DNA of 64,000 nucleotides from Saccharomonospora viridis DSM 43017 (GTDB lineage: Bacteria; Actinomycetota; Actinomycetes; Mycobacteriales; Pseudonocardiaceae). Below are positions 41,784-50,151 of this stretch, in pieces. Each line of letters starts with the position of its first letter. The first letter of the stretch is position 1. The notes beneath the pieces are model-generated. The model searched no databases, was not told the DNA's origin, and saw nothing but the letters and a program-made list of their open reading frames with translations. The stretch covers positions 62,001 through 126,000 of the forward strand of contig NC_013159.1 in assembly GCF_000023865.1 (NCBI RefSeq). Reading direction: 5' to 3'. The translations under genes were made by a program, and so were the position numbers.

Positions 41784-42650
41784 GTGACAAGCGCTGTGGA
41801 ACTCCCGCCCCCCGGCCCTCGTGGAATCCCAACCCTGCTCGCCAGGCTTGTCGACGACTCGGCCCTGTTCCCGCCGGGCGAAGCGGCAATGCCTGATGCG
41901 CTGGCCAGTTACCTGGAACACAGGTCGGGTGAGTACGCCGGAGTGCAGGGCGTCTTCCTGTGTCCGGCGTCCCGGCTGGCGGAGATGATCACTGAGCTCA
42001 TCAAGATCCGGCCGAAGGAACCGCTGCCGCTGTCGTTGATCATCGACACGGGGCTCGGCGGCGTACCGAAGGCCATCTCCATCGTCGAATCGCGCGAGGA
42101 GCTGCTGTCGCTGCGGATGGTGGAGATGCCCGCACCCTCCGACGTCGACGAGGTCTGGTTGGAACGAGTGTCGGAGTTCGTTCCCGAGGACGTCATCCGT
42201 GTCGTGGAACCCCGCAGGGGCGTCGGGTGGCTGGACGGGGTGCGCAAGGTGATCGAGCACGGGAGCTGGCCCAAGATCCGCTGTGGCGGGGTGTCCAGCG
42301 AGAACTTCCCGAGCGTGGACGAGGTCGCCGACTTCTTCGCCGTGGTCAGCAGCACCCCCGGCGCGTCGTTCAAGGCCACCAACAGCCTCCACAGGGCCGT
42401 GCGCCACACCGACCCCGAAACCGGCTTCGAGCACCACGGTTTCCTCAACATGCTGGTCGCCGCCGGTCGGAGCCTGTCGGGCGGAGACGTGCGGGAGGCC
42501 TTGGCCAGCACGGACGGCGAACAGCTCGCCGAGGAGGTCAAGCAGCTCAGTGAGGAGGCCGCCAAGGCGGTTCGGTCACTGTTCGCCTGCTACGCCTCGG
42601 GGACCTTCCACGAGTCGATCTCCGATCTGCAGGGGTTGGGTCTGCTGTGA
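41784..42650 (+). CDS. Conserved hypothetical protein (288 aa) coupled to an IclR-like regulator
   Basis: Cytoplasmic protein of 288 residues, family not named with confidence. It contains TLLARLVDDSALFPPGEAAMPDAL, YAGVQGVFLCPASRL, LPLSLIIDTGLGG, PKIRCGGVSSENFPS, ASFKATNSLHRAVRH and GFEHHGFLNMLVAAG. The alternating strands and helices and the late K-x-T-x-x-L-H-R segment suggest a TIM-barrel-like enzyme fold. GTG 41784 is favoured by the TAGCGT hexamer 7 nt upstream; the frame upstream of it lacks similar sequence quality. It overlaps the IclR-like gene by GTGA. Confidence 0.7.
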   Translation: MTSAVELPPPGPRGIPTLLARLVDDSALFPPGEAAMPDALASYLEHRSGEYAGVQGVFLCPASRLAEMITELIKIRPKEPLPLSLIIDTGLGGVPKAISIVESREELLSLRMVEMPAPSDVDEVWLERVSEFVPEDVIRVVEPRRGVGWLDGVRKVIEHGSWPKIRCGGVSSENFPSVDEVADFFAVVSSTPGASFKATNSLHRAVRHTDPETGFEHHGFLNMLVAAGRSLSGGDVREALASTDGEQLAEEVKQLSEEAAKAVRSLFACYASGTFHESISDLQGLGLL

Positions 42651-43279
42651 CCAGGGAGAGCTCGCTGACGCTGGATCGCGGGCTCGCACTGCTGCAGGCC
42701 GTGGCCGACGCGGGGGAGGCGTCGGCCACGGTGACGGACCTGGCCGCGGCGATCGGCACCAGTAGGGCCGCCGTGTACCGCCTGTTGGTGCCCCTGGCCG
42801 AACGCGGGCTGGTGTGGCGGGACGGCAGTCGCGTCCGACTCGGCTCGGGAGTGCTCCGGCTGGCCGAGCAGATGCTGCCGCAACTGCGGGCCGCGGCCCG
42901 GCCGGTGCTGCGCGACCTGGCCGACACCGTGGGCGCGACGGCGCACCTGTCGGTGGTCGAGGGCGACCAGGTCCATGTCGTCGCGGTGGCGGAACCGCTG
43001 CGGACGACGTTCCACGTGGCGTACCGGTTGGGCAGTAGGCACCCGGTGTCGCGGGGTGCCGTCGGCAAGGCCCTCGCGCTACGGCCGCGGGGCAAGGGGT
43101 GGGCCGCCGTCACGGGTGATCCGCAACCCGGCATCTACGGTGTCGCGGCACCCGTGCGAGGTGTGGTCGGGGTCAGGGCGGCGCTGGGCGTGGTGTCGTT
43201 CACGGCCCTGGACAACTCGGTGGTCGGTCCTCGGCTCGTGGAGGCGGCGAACACCCTCGTCGAGACGTTGCGCGCTTGA
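42647..43279 (+). CDS. IclR-family transcriptional regulator (short form)
   Basis: DNA-binding protein of 210 residues. The N-terminal winged helix-turn-helix (about 5-65) reads LDRGLALLQAVADAG, VTDLAAAIGTSRAAVYRLLVPLAERGLV. The rest is a shortened IclR effector domain with VGATAHLSVVEGDQVHVVAVAEP, HPVSRGAVGKALAL and AAPVRGVVGVRAALGVVS. IclR proteins are usually about 250 residues, so the effector domain is compact. GTGA overlap with the preceding gene suggests it controls that gene or its substrate pathway. Confidence 0.83.
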   Translation: MTRESSLTLDRGLALLQAVADAGEASATVTDLAAAIGTSRAAVYRLLVPLAERGLVWRDGSRVRLGSGVLRLAEQMLPQLRAAARPVLRDLADTVGATAHLSVVEGDQVHVVAVAEPLRTTFHVAYRLGSRHPVSRGAVGKALALRPRGKGWAAVTGDPQPGIYGVAAPVRGVVGVRAALGVVSFTALDNSVVGPRLVEAANTLVETLRA

Positions 43280-43315
43280 GTTCCGGCGTCGGACGACGTG
43301 CCCGGGGCCGTCCGG

Positions 43316-43924
43316 TCAGCCGAGGAGCGCGTTGCCGAAGGCCAGGGCGGAGAGCCCGGCGAAGACGAATCCGGCCACGCGTTGCAGCAGTCGGGGTCGC
43401 AGCCGGGAACGGATCTTGCGGCCGAGCAGCACCGCGACCGTCGCGACGGTGATGAGCGCGGTGAGTGCGCCGAGACCCACGGCGAAGGGCTGCGCCGAAC
43501 GCGCCACCAGGCCCGCTGTGGCGAGTTGTGAGGCATCGCCCCATTCCGCCGCGAACAACACTCCGAACGAGGTCAGGCTCGCGCGCCGGAATGTGGCGGG
43601 GGCTCCCCCTCGTGCCGCGTCGTGTGCGGAGTCCTCACCGGTTCGGAAACCCTCACGCAGCAGCATGGCGGCACCGAGACCGAACAGCGCTCCGACGATC
43701 ACGGACACCAGCTGATCGGGCAGGAATGTCAGTGCGCTGCCGAATCCGACGGCGATGAGTGCCTGTCCGACGAACGCGGCCACTGCGCCGACGAGAACCG
43801 CGTCATGCCGAAAACGCGTGGTGAGCACCAGTGTCGCGACAAATGTCTTATCGGGGAGTTCGACGGCCGTCACCAACGCGAACGTCGTCACAAAAGCCAG
43901 AAGAGCGGCTGACATGACAGGCAC
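43316..43924 (-). CDS. GDT1/TMEM165 (UPF0016) family divalent-metal exporter-like protein
   Basis: Membrane protein of 202 residues with six predicted helices in two related halves. Each half carries the family motif: ELPDKTF at about 22-28 and EWGDAS at about 127-132. Characterised bacterial members export manganese, and eukaryotic ones move Mn2+/Ca2+. A charged loop of about 20 residues separates the halves. GTG 43924 has GGAAGG 5 nt upstream; ATG 43915 is the alternative. It diverges from cydA. A metal-regulator-like site lies about 100 bp upstream. Confidence 0.87.
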   Translation of the reverse strand: MPVMSAALLAFVTTFALVTAVELPDKTFVATLVLTTRFRHDAVLVGAVAAFVGQALIAVGFGSALTFLPDQLVSVIVGALFGLGAAMLLREGFRTGEDSAHDAARGGAPATFRRASLTSFGVLFAAEWGDASQLATAGLVARSAQPFAVGLGALTALITVATVAVLLGRKIRSRLRPRLLQRVAGFVFAGLSALAFGNALLG

Positions 43925-44018
43925 TCACCCCTTCCTCTGCAACGATAAAGGGGAGGGGTGGGAATTCCTAGTGGATGATCTAGGCGAATTGTTTTTTCAG
44001 GTTCGTTGAGAATTGTTT

Positions 44019-44032
44019 GAAGGCATGCCTAA
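44019..44032. promoter_or_regulatory. Metal-regulator-like site GAAGGCATGCCTAA
   Basis: It contains the perfect 10-bp palindrome AGGCATGCCT and is 13/14 identical to the site at 36384-36397 before ferritin. It lies 95-108 bp before the GDT1-type gene on its strand and about 130 bp before cydA, so either could be the target. A DtxR-family regulator (IdeR or MntR) is the likely binder by pattern. Confidence 0.4.
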
Positions 44033-44085
44033 CGATTTTTTTCGTTATGCCGTAATCACAATTCCGGGCTGTCGACACGTGGGTG

Positions 44086-44103
44086 ACGGGACCTTGGTCC
44101 CGT
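44086..44103. promoter_or_regulatory. 18-bp perfect palindrome with DosR/DevR-like core upstream of cydA
   Basis: ACGGGACCTTGGTCCCGT is a perfect inverted repeat. Its core GGGACCTTGGTCCC matches the DosR/DevR box core GGGACTWWAGTCCC at 12 of 14 positions. It lies 58-75 bp before the cydA start, at an activator-like position. A kinase/regulator pair of the same families as DevS/DevR is encoded at 50152-51975. Confidence 0.62.
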
Positions 44104-44160
44104 TCGATACAGGACCACGGGACCTGACGGAAACCCCCGGTCAGAAGGCATCTTGATCTT

Positions 44161-45651
44161 ATGGAAGTCCTGGACCTCGCACGTTGGCAGTTCGGCATCA
44201 CGACCGTCTACCACTTCCTTATGGTGCCGCTCACAATCGGGCTTTCCGTCCTCGTTGCCGGCATGCAGACGGCGTGGGTGCGAACCGGCGACGTGCGGTA
44301 CTACCGCATGACGAGGTTCTGGGGGAAGTTGCTTCTCGTCAACTTCGCCATGGGCGTGGTGACGGGCATAGTCCAGGAATTCCAGTTCGGCATGAACTGG
44401 AGCGAGTACTCACGCTTCGTCGGTGACGTGTTCGGGGCGCCACTGGCGATGGAGGGTCTCGTCGCCTTCTTCGTCGAATCGACCTTCCTCGGCCTGTGGA
44501 TCTTCGGTTGGGATCGACTTCCCAAACGGGTTCACCTGGCCTGCGCGTGGGCGTTCTCACTGGCGACCGTCGCCTCGGCCTACTTCATCCTCGCCGCGAA
44601 CTCCTGGATGCAGCATCCGGTGGGGGCGGAGTTCGTGGACGGCAGGCCCACGATGACCTCCATCTGGGCGGTGCTGACGAACTCCACGGCGCTGGCGGCC
44701 ATCCCGCACACCGTCGCGGGTTCGTTCGCCGTCGCCGCGGCCTTCCTCGTCGGTATCGCCGCCTGGCACCTGTGGCGTAAGCGGCACACCGAGGACGAGC
44801 ACCGGCCGGTCTGGCGTTCGTCGGTGAAGCTCGGCGCGTGGGTCGGTGCCGTCTCGTTCGCCGTCCTCCTGGTCACCGGCGACATCCAGGGCAAGCTCAT
44901 GTTCGAACAGCAGCCGATGAAGATGGCCGCCGCCGAGGCGCTGTGTCACACCGAGCAGCCGGGGAGCTTCTCGATCATCGCCGTCGGTGACGTGGCCGAC
45001 GCCGACTGTGAGAGCGTGAAGACGTTCAACGTCCCGGCGCTGCTGTCGTTCCTGGCGCACGGCGACTTCGAGACCGAGGTCAAAGGCGTCGACGACCTCG
45101 TCGTCGAGTACCAGGAGCGCTACGGCACGCACTACCCGGACGATCCCGCGCTCGGCGAGCTCGCCGGGAAACCGATCGACTACGTGCCCAGCCTGCCGGT
45201 GACGTACTGGGGCTTCCGCATCATGATCGGCTTCGGTGCGTTGGGCGCCGCCATCGGCATGGTGACGCTGTGGCTGACCCGGCGGGGCCGGATCCCGGAT
45301 TCCAAGTGGTTCCCCCGGATGGCGTTGGCCGGTATCGCATTGCCGTTCATCGCCAACAGCGCGGGCTGGATCTTCACCGAGATGGGCCGCCAGCCGTTCG
45401 TGGTGGTGCCCAACCCCTCGGGCGTGGACGGGGTGTGGATGTTCACCGCCACGGCCGTGTCGGACCTGACGGCGGGTGAGGTGTGGACCTCACTGATCGC
45501 GCTGACCCTGGTGTACGCGGTGCTCGCCGCGGTGGAGGTCTTCCTGATCGCGCGTTACGTGCGCGGCGGTGTCGAGGGGGTGCTGCCGGACGGTGCGGAA
45601 CCCGGTGGTGACGACGACTCCGATGACGACGCGCTGGCGTTTGCCTACTGA
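44161..45651 (+). CDS. cydA: Cytochrome bd ubiquinol/menaquinol oxidase subunit I
   Basis: Membrane subunit of 496 residues that carries hemes b558, b595 and d of the high-affinity terminal oxidase. Conserved sites are visible: RWQFGITTVYHFLMVPLTIGL split around His18 (heme ligand), EFQFGMNWSEYSRFVG, FNSTALAAIPHTVAGSF-like segment with His181 region (here TNSTALAAIPHTVAGSF), and TEMGRQPFVV, the quinol-site GRQPF motif. The Q loop is of the short type common in actinobacteria. It begins the cydA-cydB-cydDC set. An 18-bp palindrome and metal-type site lie upstream, and DnaA boxes and a parS-like site follow it. Confidence 0.96.
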   Translation: MEVLDLARWQFGITTVYHFLMVPLTIGLSVLVAGMQTAWVRTGDVRYYRMTRFWGKLLLVNFAMGVVTGIVQEFQFGMNWSEYSRFVGDVFGAPLAMEGLVAFFVESTFLGLWIFGWDRLPKRVHLACAWAFSLATVASAYFILAANSWMQHPVGAEFVDGRPTMTSIWAVLTNSTALAAIPHTVAGSFAVAAAFLVGIAAWHLWRKRHTEDEHRPVWRSSVKLGAWVGAVSFAVLLVTGDIQGKLMFEQQPMKMAAAEALCHTEQPGSFSIIAVGDVADADCESVKTFNVPALLSFLAHGDFETEVKGVDDLVVEYQERYGTHYPDDPALGELAGKPIDYVPSLPVTYWGFRIMIGFGALGAAIGMVTLWLTRRGRIPDSKWFPRMALAGIALPFIANSAGWIFTEMGRQPFVVVPNPSGVDGVWMFTATAVSDLTAGEVWTSLIALTLVYAVLAAVEVFLIARYVRGGVEGVLPDGAEPGGDDDSDDDALAFAY

Positions 45652-45717
45652 GGGCGGGAGGGACAACGGATGCCACACCTGCAAGATCAAGTTTTCCACG
45701 GGCCTCTACCTGCGATT

Positions 45718-45757
45718 TGTGGACAACTTCGCGAGTTGTCCACAGGCTGTGGAGAAC
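45718..45757. promoter_or_regulatory. Inverted pair of perfect DnaA boxes plus a third degenerate box
   Basis: TGTGGACAA at 45718-45726 and TTGTCCACA at 45736-45744 are exact actinobacterial DnaA boxes in opposite orientation, within an 11-bp-arm inverted repeat with a TCGCG centre. TGTGGAGAA at 45749-45757 is a one-mismatch copy, and TTTTCCACG at 45692-45700 a weaker one. The pair could also fold as a cydA terminator, but it has no T tract. Confidence 0.7.
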
Positions 45758-45758
45758 T

Positions 45759-45774
45759 TGTTTCACGTGAAATG
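45759..45774. promoter_or_regulatory. parS-like chromosome partition site
   Basis: TGTTTCACGTGAAATG matches the ParB/Spo0J binding consensus TGTTTCACGTGAAACA at 14 of 16 positions, including the full 12-bp palindrome TTTCACGTGAAA. It lies in the 149-bp gap between cydA and cydB, directly beside the DnaA boxes. ParB sites of this form cluster near the replication origin in actinobacteria. Confidence 0.82.
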
Positions 45775-45800
45775 ATCGACATCGAGGGAGGGCTGTTCTA

Positions 45801-46811
45801 GTGGATCTGCCCACCCTGTGGTTCTGCATCGTCGCCCTGTTCTGGTTGGGCTACCTGTTCCTGGAGGGCTTCGACTTCGGCGTCGGCATGCTGCTGCCCG
45901 TGCTCGGGCGTGACGACACCGAACGCCGCGTCATGATCAACACGATCGGGCCCGTCTGGGACGGCAACGAGGTGTGGCTCATCGTCGCCGCCGGAGCGAC
46001 GTTCGCGGCGTTCCCCGCCTGGTACGCGGGACTGTTCTCGGCGGCCTACCTGCCGTTGCTGATACTCCTGCTCGCCCTCATCGGTCGAGGTGTGGCGTTC
46101 GAGTATCGGGGCAAGGTCGACTCCGCGCGCTGGCGCGCCACCTGGGACCGGGTGATCATCCTCGGCTCGTGGATCCCCCCGCTGGCCGTGGGGCTCATCC
46201 TCGCCACCACCGTGTTCGGGCTACCGCTCGACGAGGGAGGCAACCGCGTGGGCTCGGTCCTGGAGGCCGTCCGGTGGGAGACCGTGCTGGGTGGTGTGGC
46301 CGTCGCGGCGTTCTCGCTCGTCCACGGAGCGGCGTTCCTGGCGCTCAAGACCGAGGGTGAGCTGCGGTACCGCGCACGCGCCTTCGCCCTCCGGTTCGCG
46401 CCTGTCGCGTTGCTCCCCCTTTTGGGGCTGTTGCTGCTCGTGCAGTGGCGGGACGGCCTCACCTGGACGCTGCTGCCCCTGCTGATCGTCCCCCTCGCGG
46501 GGCTGGTGGCGATAGGACGTCTGGCGGCGGGTCGGGAAGGACAGGCGTTCACCGCGTTGGGCGTGGTGATCGCGATGGCGGTGGTGACCCTGTTCGGCGC
46601 GCTGTATCCCGAAGTCCTTCCGTCCACACTGGATTCGGCTAATTCGCTCACCGTGGAGAACGCGTCCTCCAGCTCGTACACGTTGCAGGTCATGAGCTGG
46701 CTGGCCCTGTTCGGTGCGCCCGCCGTGCTCGTCTACCAAGGCTGGACGTATTGGGTCTTCCGCAAACGCATCGGTACCCGCCACATCCCGAAGGTGCACA
46801 CACCCCGATGA
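45801..46811 (+). CDS. cydB: Cytochrome bd oxidase subunit II
   Basis: Membrane partner of CydA, 336 residues with eight to nine helices. Family hallmarks are LPTLWFCIVALFWLGYLFLEGFDFGVG split at its start, GRDDTERRVMINTIGPVWDGNEVWL, FPAWYAGLFSA and LVHGAAFLALKTEG. GTG 45801 has GGGAGGG about 9 nt upstream. It follows the DnaA/parS-bearing gap after cydA and overlaps the cydDC gene by ATGA, so cydB and cydDC are translationally coupled. Confidence 0.95.
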   Translation: MDLPTLWFCIVALFWLGYLFLEGFDFGVGMLLPVLGRDDTERRVMINTIGPVWDGNEVWLIVAAGATFAAFPAWYAGLFSAAYLPLLILLLALIGRGVAFEYRGKVDSARWRATWDRVIILGSWIPPLAVGLILATTVFGLPLDEGGNRVGSVLEAVRWETVLGGVAVAAFSLVHGAAFLALKTEGELRYRARAFALRFAPVALLPLLGLLLLVQWRDGLTWTLLPLLIVPLAGLVAIGRLAAGREGQAFTALGVVIAMAVVTLFGALYPEVLPSTLDSANSLTVENASSSSYTLQVMSWLALFGAPAVLVYQGWTYWVFRKRIGTRHIPKVHTPR

Positions 46812-49800
46812 ACGTGCCCACCCACACACCTCTTTCCGCCAACAAGGTGTCTTCCGACCGCCAATCCGAACCGGACACCTCGTCGTGGGTGGGCCGGGGC
46901 CCGCTCGGCGCGTTGCCGTCGCTCTCCTCGGCGGCGCGCCGGGCGCTGGCCCTGACCGCGGTCCTGTCCGTGGCCAACGCCGGGGCGTTGGTGGCGCAGG
47001 CGTTCCTGCTGGCCCACGTGCTCGCCGACATCGTCGCCGGTGAGACCACCGGACACGCGCCGGTGGTGGCGGCGCTTGTGGGCGCGGTGTTGGCGCGGGG
47101 AGTGCTCGGCTGGGCAATGCGGGCCGTCGCCGCCCGGGCCGCGGCCGGAGCGAAGGAGGAGCTGCGCGCCAAGACGGTCGACCACGCGTTGCGGCTCGGC
47201 CCGGAGTGGATCGACGAACGGGGCGCGGGGGAGCTCACGGCGCTCACCACGAGGGGACTCGACGCGCTCGACGCCTATTTCACCGAGTACCTGCCGGCCT
47301 TGGTGACCGCGGCCGTGGTGCCTGTGGCCGCGGGGGCCGCGGTGTTGTTCGTCGACTGGCCCTCCGCCGTACTCATCGCGATCACGCTGCCGCTGCTGCC
47401 GTTGTTCGCCATCCTCATCGGCAAGAACACCGCCGACCGCGTCGCCCGGGCCACCGACGCCGTGCACCGACTGTCGGGCCACCTGTTGGAGCTGTTGCGG
47501 GCGCTGCCGGTGCTCACGGCGTTTCGGCGCGCCGAGGCGCAGGCCGAAGCGGTCCGCAGGGTGAGTGATCGACACCGTACGACGACCCTGTCGACGTTGC
47601 GGCTGGCGTTCGCGTCGGCGTTCGCGCTCGAACTCGCGGCCACCTTGTCGGTGGCACTGGTCGCCGTGGTGATCGGGGTGCGCCTGGTGTCCGGTGACCT
47701 GTCGTTGGCCGTGGGGTTGGGCGTGCTGATCCTGGCACCGGAGTGTTACCAGCCCCTACGCACGGTCGGCAGCGCGTTCCACGCCAGCGAGGACGGGGTG
47801 GAGGCCGTCCGCAGGGTCACCGACATCCTGGCGGTGCCTCCGCCGCGTGAAGGCACGCGAGTGCCGACCCGCGGTGAGGTGCGCGTGCGGGATCTGCGGG
47901 TACGGCGTCGGAACGGCTTCGCGCCCGACGGGGAGACGTTCACCGTCGCACCGGGACGGCGGGTGTGGTTGTCCGGGCGCAGCGGGACCGGGAAGACGAC
48001 CACGCTGTCGGTGCTGCTGGGGTTCGTCACACCGCATTCGGGGTCGGTGACGGTGGCCGGTGTGCCGCTGGACGAGATCGACATGTCGCGGTGGCGGGAG
48101 GCCGTCGCGTGGGTTCCCCAATCACCCGCGTTCACCGGCGGCACCGTCCGTGCCGAACTCGGTCTCACCGGCGCGTCGGCCGCGGAGGTCGACGCCGTGT
48201 TGCGGCGACTGGACCTCGACGGACTCGCCGAACGTCCCGTGCACCGGTTGTCCGTGGGACAACGGCAGCGGGTCGCCGTGGCCAGGGCCCTGCTGCGCGT
48301 ACGACAGGGGGCGTGGCTGCTCCTGCTCGACGAGCCGACCGCGCACCTCGACGCGGCCAACGCCGAGCGTGTGTGGCAAGCGGTGCAGGAGGCGCAGGAC
48401 GCGGGCGCCGCGGTGGTCGTCGCGGCCCATCCTCGCCGTGAGGCGACACCGTCGGAGGGGAACGCGCGGTCCGAGGCCGCTTCCGAGGTCGGGTCGGGCC
48501 GAACGGACCGTCATGTACGTCCGGTGCCGCTGCGGGAGTTGGGGGAGCGTCGTCTCATCCGAGGCGTCGTGCTCGGTGCGGCGGCCTTGCTGGCCGGGGT
48601 GGCGCTCACCGCCACCTCGGCGTGGCTCATCGCCAAGGCGTCGCAGCAACCCCCGATCCTCACGTTGACCGTGGCGGTGGTGGGGGTGCGCACGTTCGGA
48701 CTCGCCCGCGCGGGGTTGCGTTACGTCGAACGGCTCGTCACCCACGACGGTGCGTTCCGGGTCGCGGCGCGGCTGCGGGAACGCCTGTGGCGGGCGATGG
48801 TGCGGCTGGGGCCGGCCCGCGTGCTCGGGGCGTCCCGGGACGAGGGGTTGCGCAGGCTGGTCGACGACGTGGACACCGTGCGGGACCTGCTGCCGCGGGC
48901 TGTGACACCGCCGTTCGTGGCGGCCGCGGTCGTGTTCGGTGGGTGCGTGGTGCAGACGGTCGTGCTCCCCCGCGCGGGGTGGGTGCTCGTCGGTGCGAGC
49001 GTGGTGGCGGCGCTCGTGGCGCCCACGCTGGCGGTACTGCTCGACCGGCACGCGACGGCCACCCTGGCCGAGGGCCGACGGGACGTCGCCGCACGCGTGT
49101 TGTCCCTGTTCGACGGTGCCGCGGAGTTGCTCGCGTTCGGTGCCCACGCCCGGCATCGGGCGCGGTTGGCCGACAGCGACGCCCGGCTGGCCGCCGTCGC
49201 GCGCAGGCAGGCCTGGGGTGAGGGCGCGGCCGAGGCCGTGGTGATCGTGGCGACGGGGTTGGCCGCGGTCACGGGCGTGGTGTTCGCGGCCGACGCCGTG
49301 GGCGCGGGCACGCTCGATCCCGTGCTCGCCCCGGTGCCGGCGCTCGTGCCGCTCGCGTTGGCCGAGGCGTTGTCGCTGCTGCCGCCCGCGGCGCAGCATT
49401 GGGACGCCCTGCGGCGGGCGCGGACCAGGTTGGCGGCCACACTCGACGTCGAGTCCGTCCCGGACCGCCCCGAAGGCGCCGTCGAACTGACCCCCGGGGG
49501 TGGTGTGCGCCTTCGTGCGGTGGACGTGCGTTGGCCGGGAGGTGCTCGTCCGACGTTGCGGGACGTCGACCTGGACATCCCCGAAGGGGCGTACGTCGCC
49601 GTCGTCGGACCGTCGGGGTCGGGCAAGTCGTCGCTGTTGGCGACGTTGTTGGGGTTCCTGCGTCCCGAGCGGGGCTGCGCCGTGGTGCCCGAGCGGGTGG
49701 CGTGGGCGCCGCAGGAACCGCAACTGGTGTCCACGACCGTCGCCGAGAACCTGCGGCTGGCCGACCCCCACGCCGACCTCGCGCGACTGGAGTGGGCGCT

Positions 49801-50146
49801 GCGCACCGCGGGGATCGCCGAACTCGACGTCGACACCGTGCTGGGCGACGCCGGCAGCGGGTTGTCCGGGGGCCAGGCCCACCGGGTGGCGTTGGCGAGG
49901 GCGGTGCTCGCCGCGCAGGACGCCGACCTGGTGTTGCTCGACGAGCCCACGGCGCACCTGGACGAGTCGACCGCCCGCACGGTCCTGGCCAACCTGCGGG
50001 AGGCGTTGGCGGGTCGGACGGTGGTCCACGTGACCCACCGGCCGGAGGAGGCGGCCGATGCGGACCTGATCGTGCAGGTACGGGACGGACGGGTGCGGGT
50101 GTTGGGTGACATGCGTGAGCCGACGAGAGCAGGTGAGCGGGCATAG
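46808..50146 (+). CDS. cydD: Fused CydD-CydC thiol-reductant ABC exporter
   Basis: One 1112-residue chain carrying both halves of the heterodimeric ABC exporter needed to assemble cytochrome bd; it exports cysteine/glutathione-type reductants. First half: six helices, Walker A SGRSGTGKTTT near 390-400, signature LSVGQRQRV near 481-489, Walker B LLLLDEPTAH near 506-515. Second half: six helices, Walker A GPSGSGKSS near 932-940, signature LSGGQAHRV near 1018-1026 and Walker B LVLLDEPTAH near 1040. The halves join at about 560-580 through a charged linker. Such fusions are known in streptomycetes and relatives. ATG 46808 overlaps the cydB stop. Confidence 0.93.
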   Translation: MNVPTHTPLSANKVSSDRQSEPDTSSWVGRGPLGALPSLSSAARRALALTAVLSVANAGALVAQAFLLAHVLADIVAGETTGHAPVVAALVGAVLARGVLGWAMRAVAARAAAGAKEELRAKTVDHALRLGPEWIDERGAGELTALTTRGLDALDAYFTEYLPALVTAAVVPVAAGAAVLFVDWPSAVLIAITLPLLPLFAILIGKNTADRVARATDAVHRLSGHLLELLRALPVLTAFRRAEAQAEAVRRVSDRHRTTTLSTLRLAFASAFALELAATLSVALVAVVIGVRLVSGDLSLAVGLGVLILAPECYQPLRTVGSAFHASEDGVEAVRRVTDILAVPPPREGTRVPTRGEVRVRDLRVRRRNGFAPDGETFTVAPGRRVWLSGRSGTGKTTTLSVLLGFVTPHSGSVTVAGVPLDEIDMSRWREAVAWVPQSPAFTGGTVRAELGLTGASAAEVDAVLRRLDLDGLAERPVHRLSVGQRQRVAVARALLRVRQGAWLLLLDEPTAHLDAANAERVWQAVQEAQDAGAAVVVAAHPRREATPSEGNARSEAASEVGSGRTDRHVRPVPLRELGERRLIRGVVLGAAALLAGVALTATSAWLIAKASQQPPILTLTVAVVGVRTFGLARAGLRYVERLVTHDGAFRVAARLRERLWRAMVRLGPARVLGASRDEGLRRLVDDVDTVRDLLPRAVTPPFVAAAVVFGGCVVQTVVLPRAGWVLVGASVVAALVAPTLAVLLDRHATATLAEGRRDVAARVLSLFDGAAELLAFGAHARHRARLADSDARLAAVARRQAWGEGAAEAVVIVATGLAAVTGVVFAADAVGAGTLDPVLAPVPALVPLALAEALSLLPPAAQHWDALRRARTRLAATLDVESVPDRPEGAVELTPGGGVRLRAVDVRWPGGARPTLRDVDLDIPEGAYVAVVGPSGSGKSSLLATLLGFLRPERGCAVVPERVAWAPQEPQLVSTTVAENLRLADPHADLARLEWALRTAGIAELDVDTVLGDAGSGLSGGQAHRVALARAVLAAQDADLVLLDEPTAHLDESTARTVLANLREALAGRTVVHVTHRPEEAADADLIVQVRDGRVRVLGDMREPTRAGERA

Positions 50147-50151
50147 ACTGG

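Noticed and set aside
43925-43984. Manganese riboswitch (yybP-ykoY type) before the GDT1-type gene
   Set aside because: A short hairpin (CACCCCT/AGGGGTG) is visible in the leader, but I could not find the conserved loop sequences of that riboswitch.
36384-44032. Gene cluster 36-44 kb as a horizontally acquired metal island
   Set aside because: Gene composition and codon use look like the rest of the window and there are no mobility genes.
45718-45744. Inverted repeat after cydA as a simple terminator
   Set aside because: Both arms are exact DnaA boxes, there is no T tract, and a parS-like palindrome and another near-DnaA box adjoin it. A terminator role is not excluded but explains less.
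48122-50038. Long leftward frame opposite cydDC
   Set aside because: Shadow frame; the forward strand carries both complete ABC ATPase motif sets.
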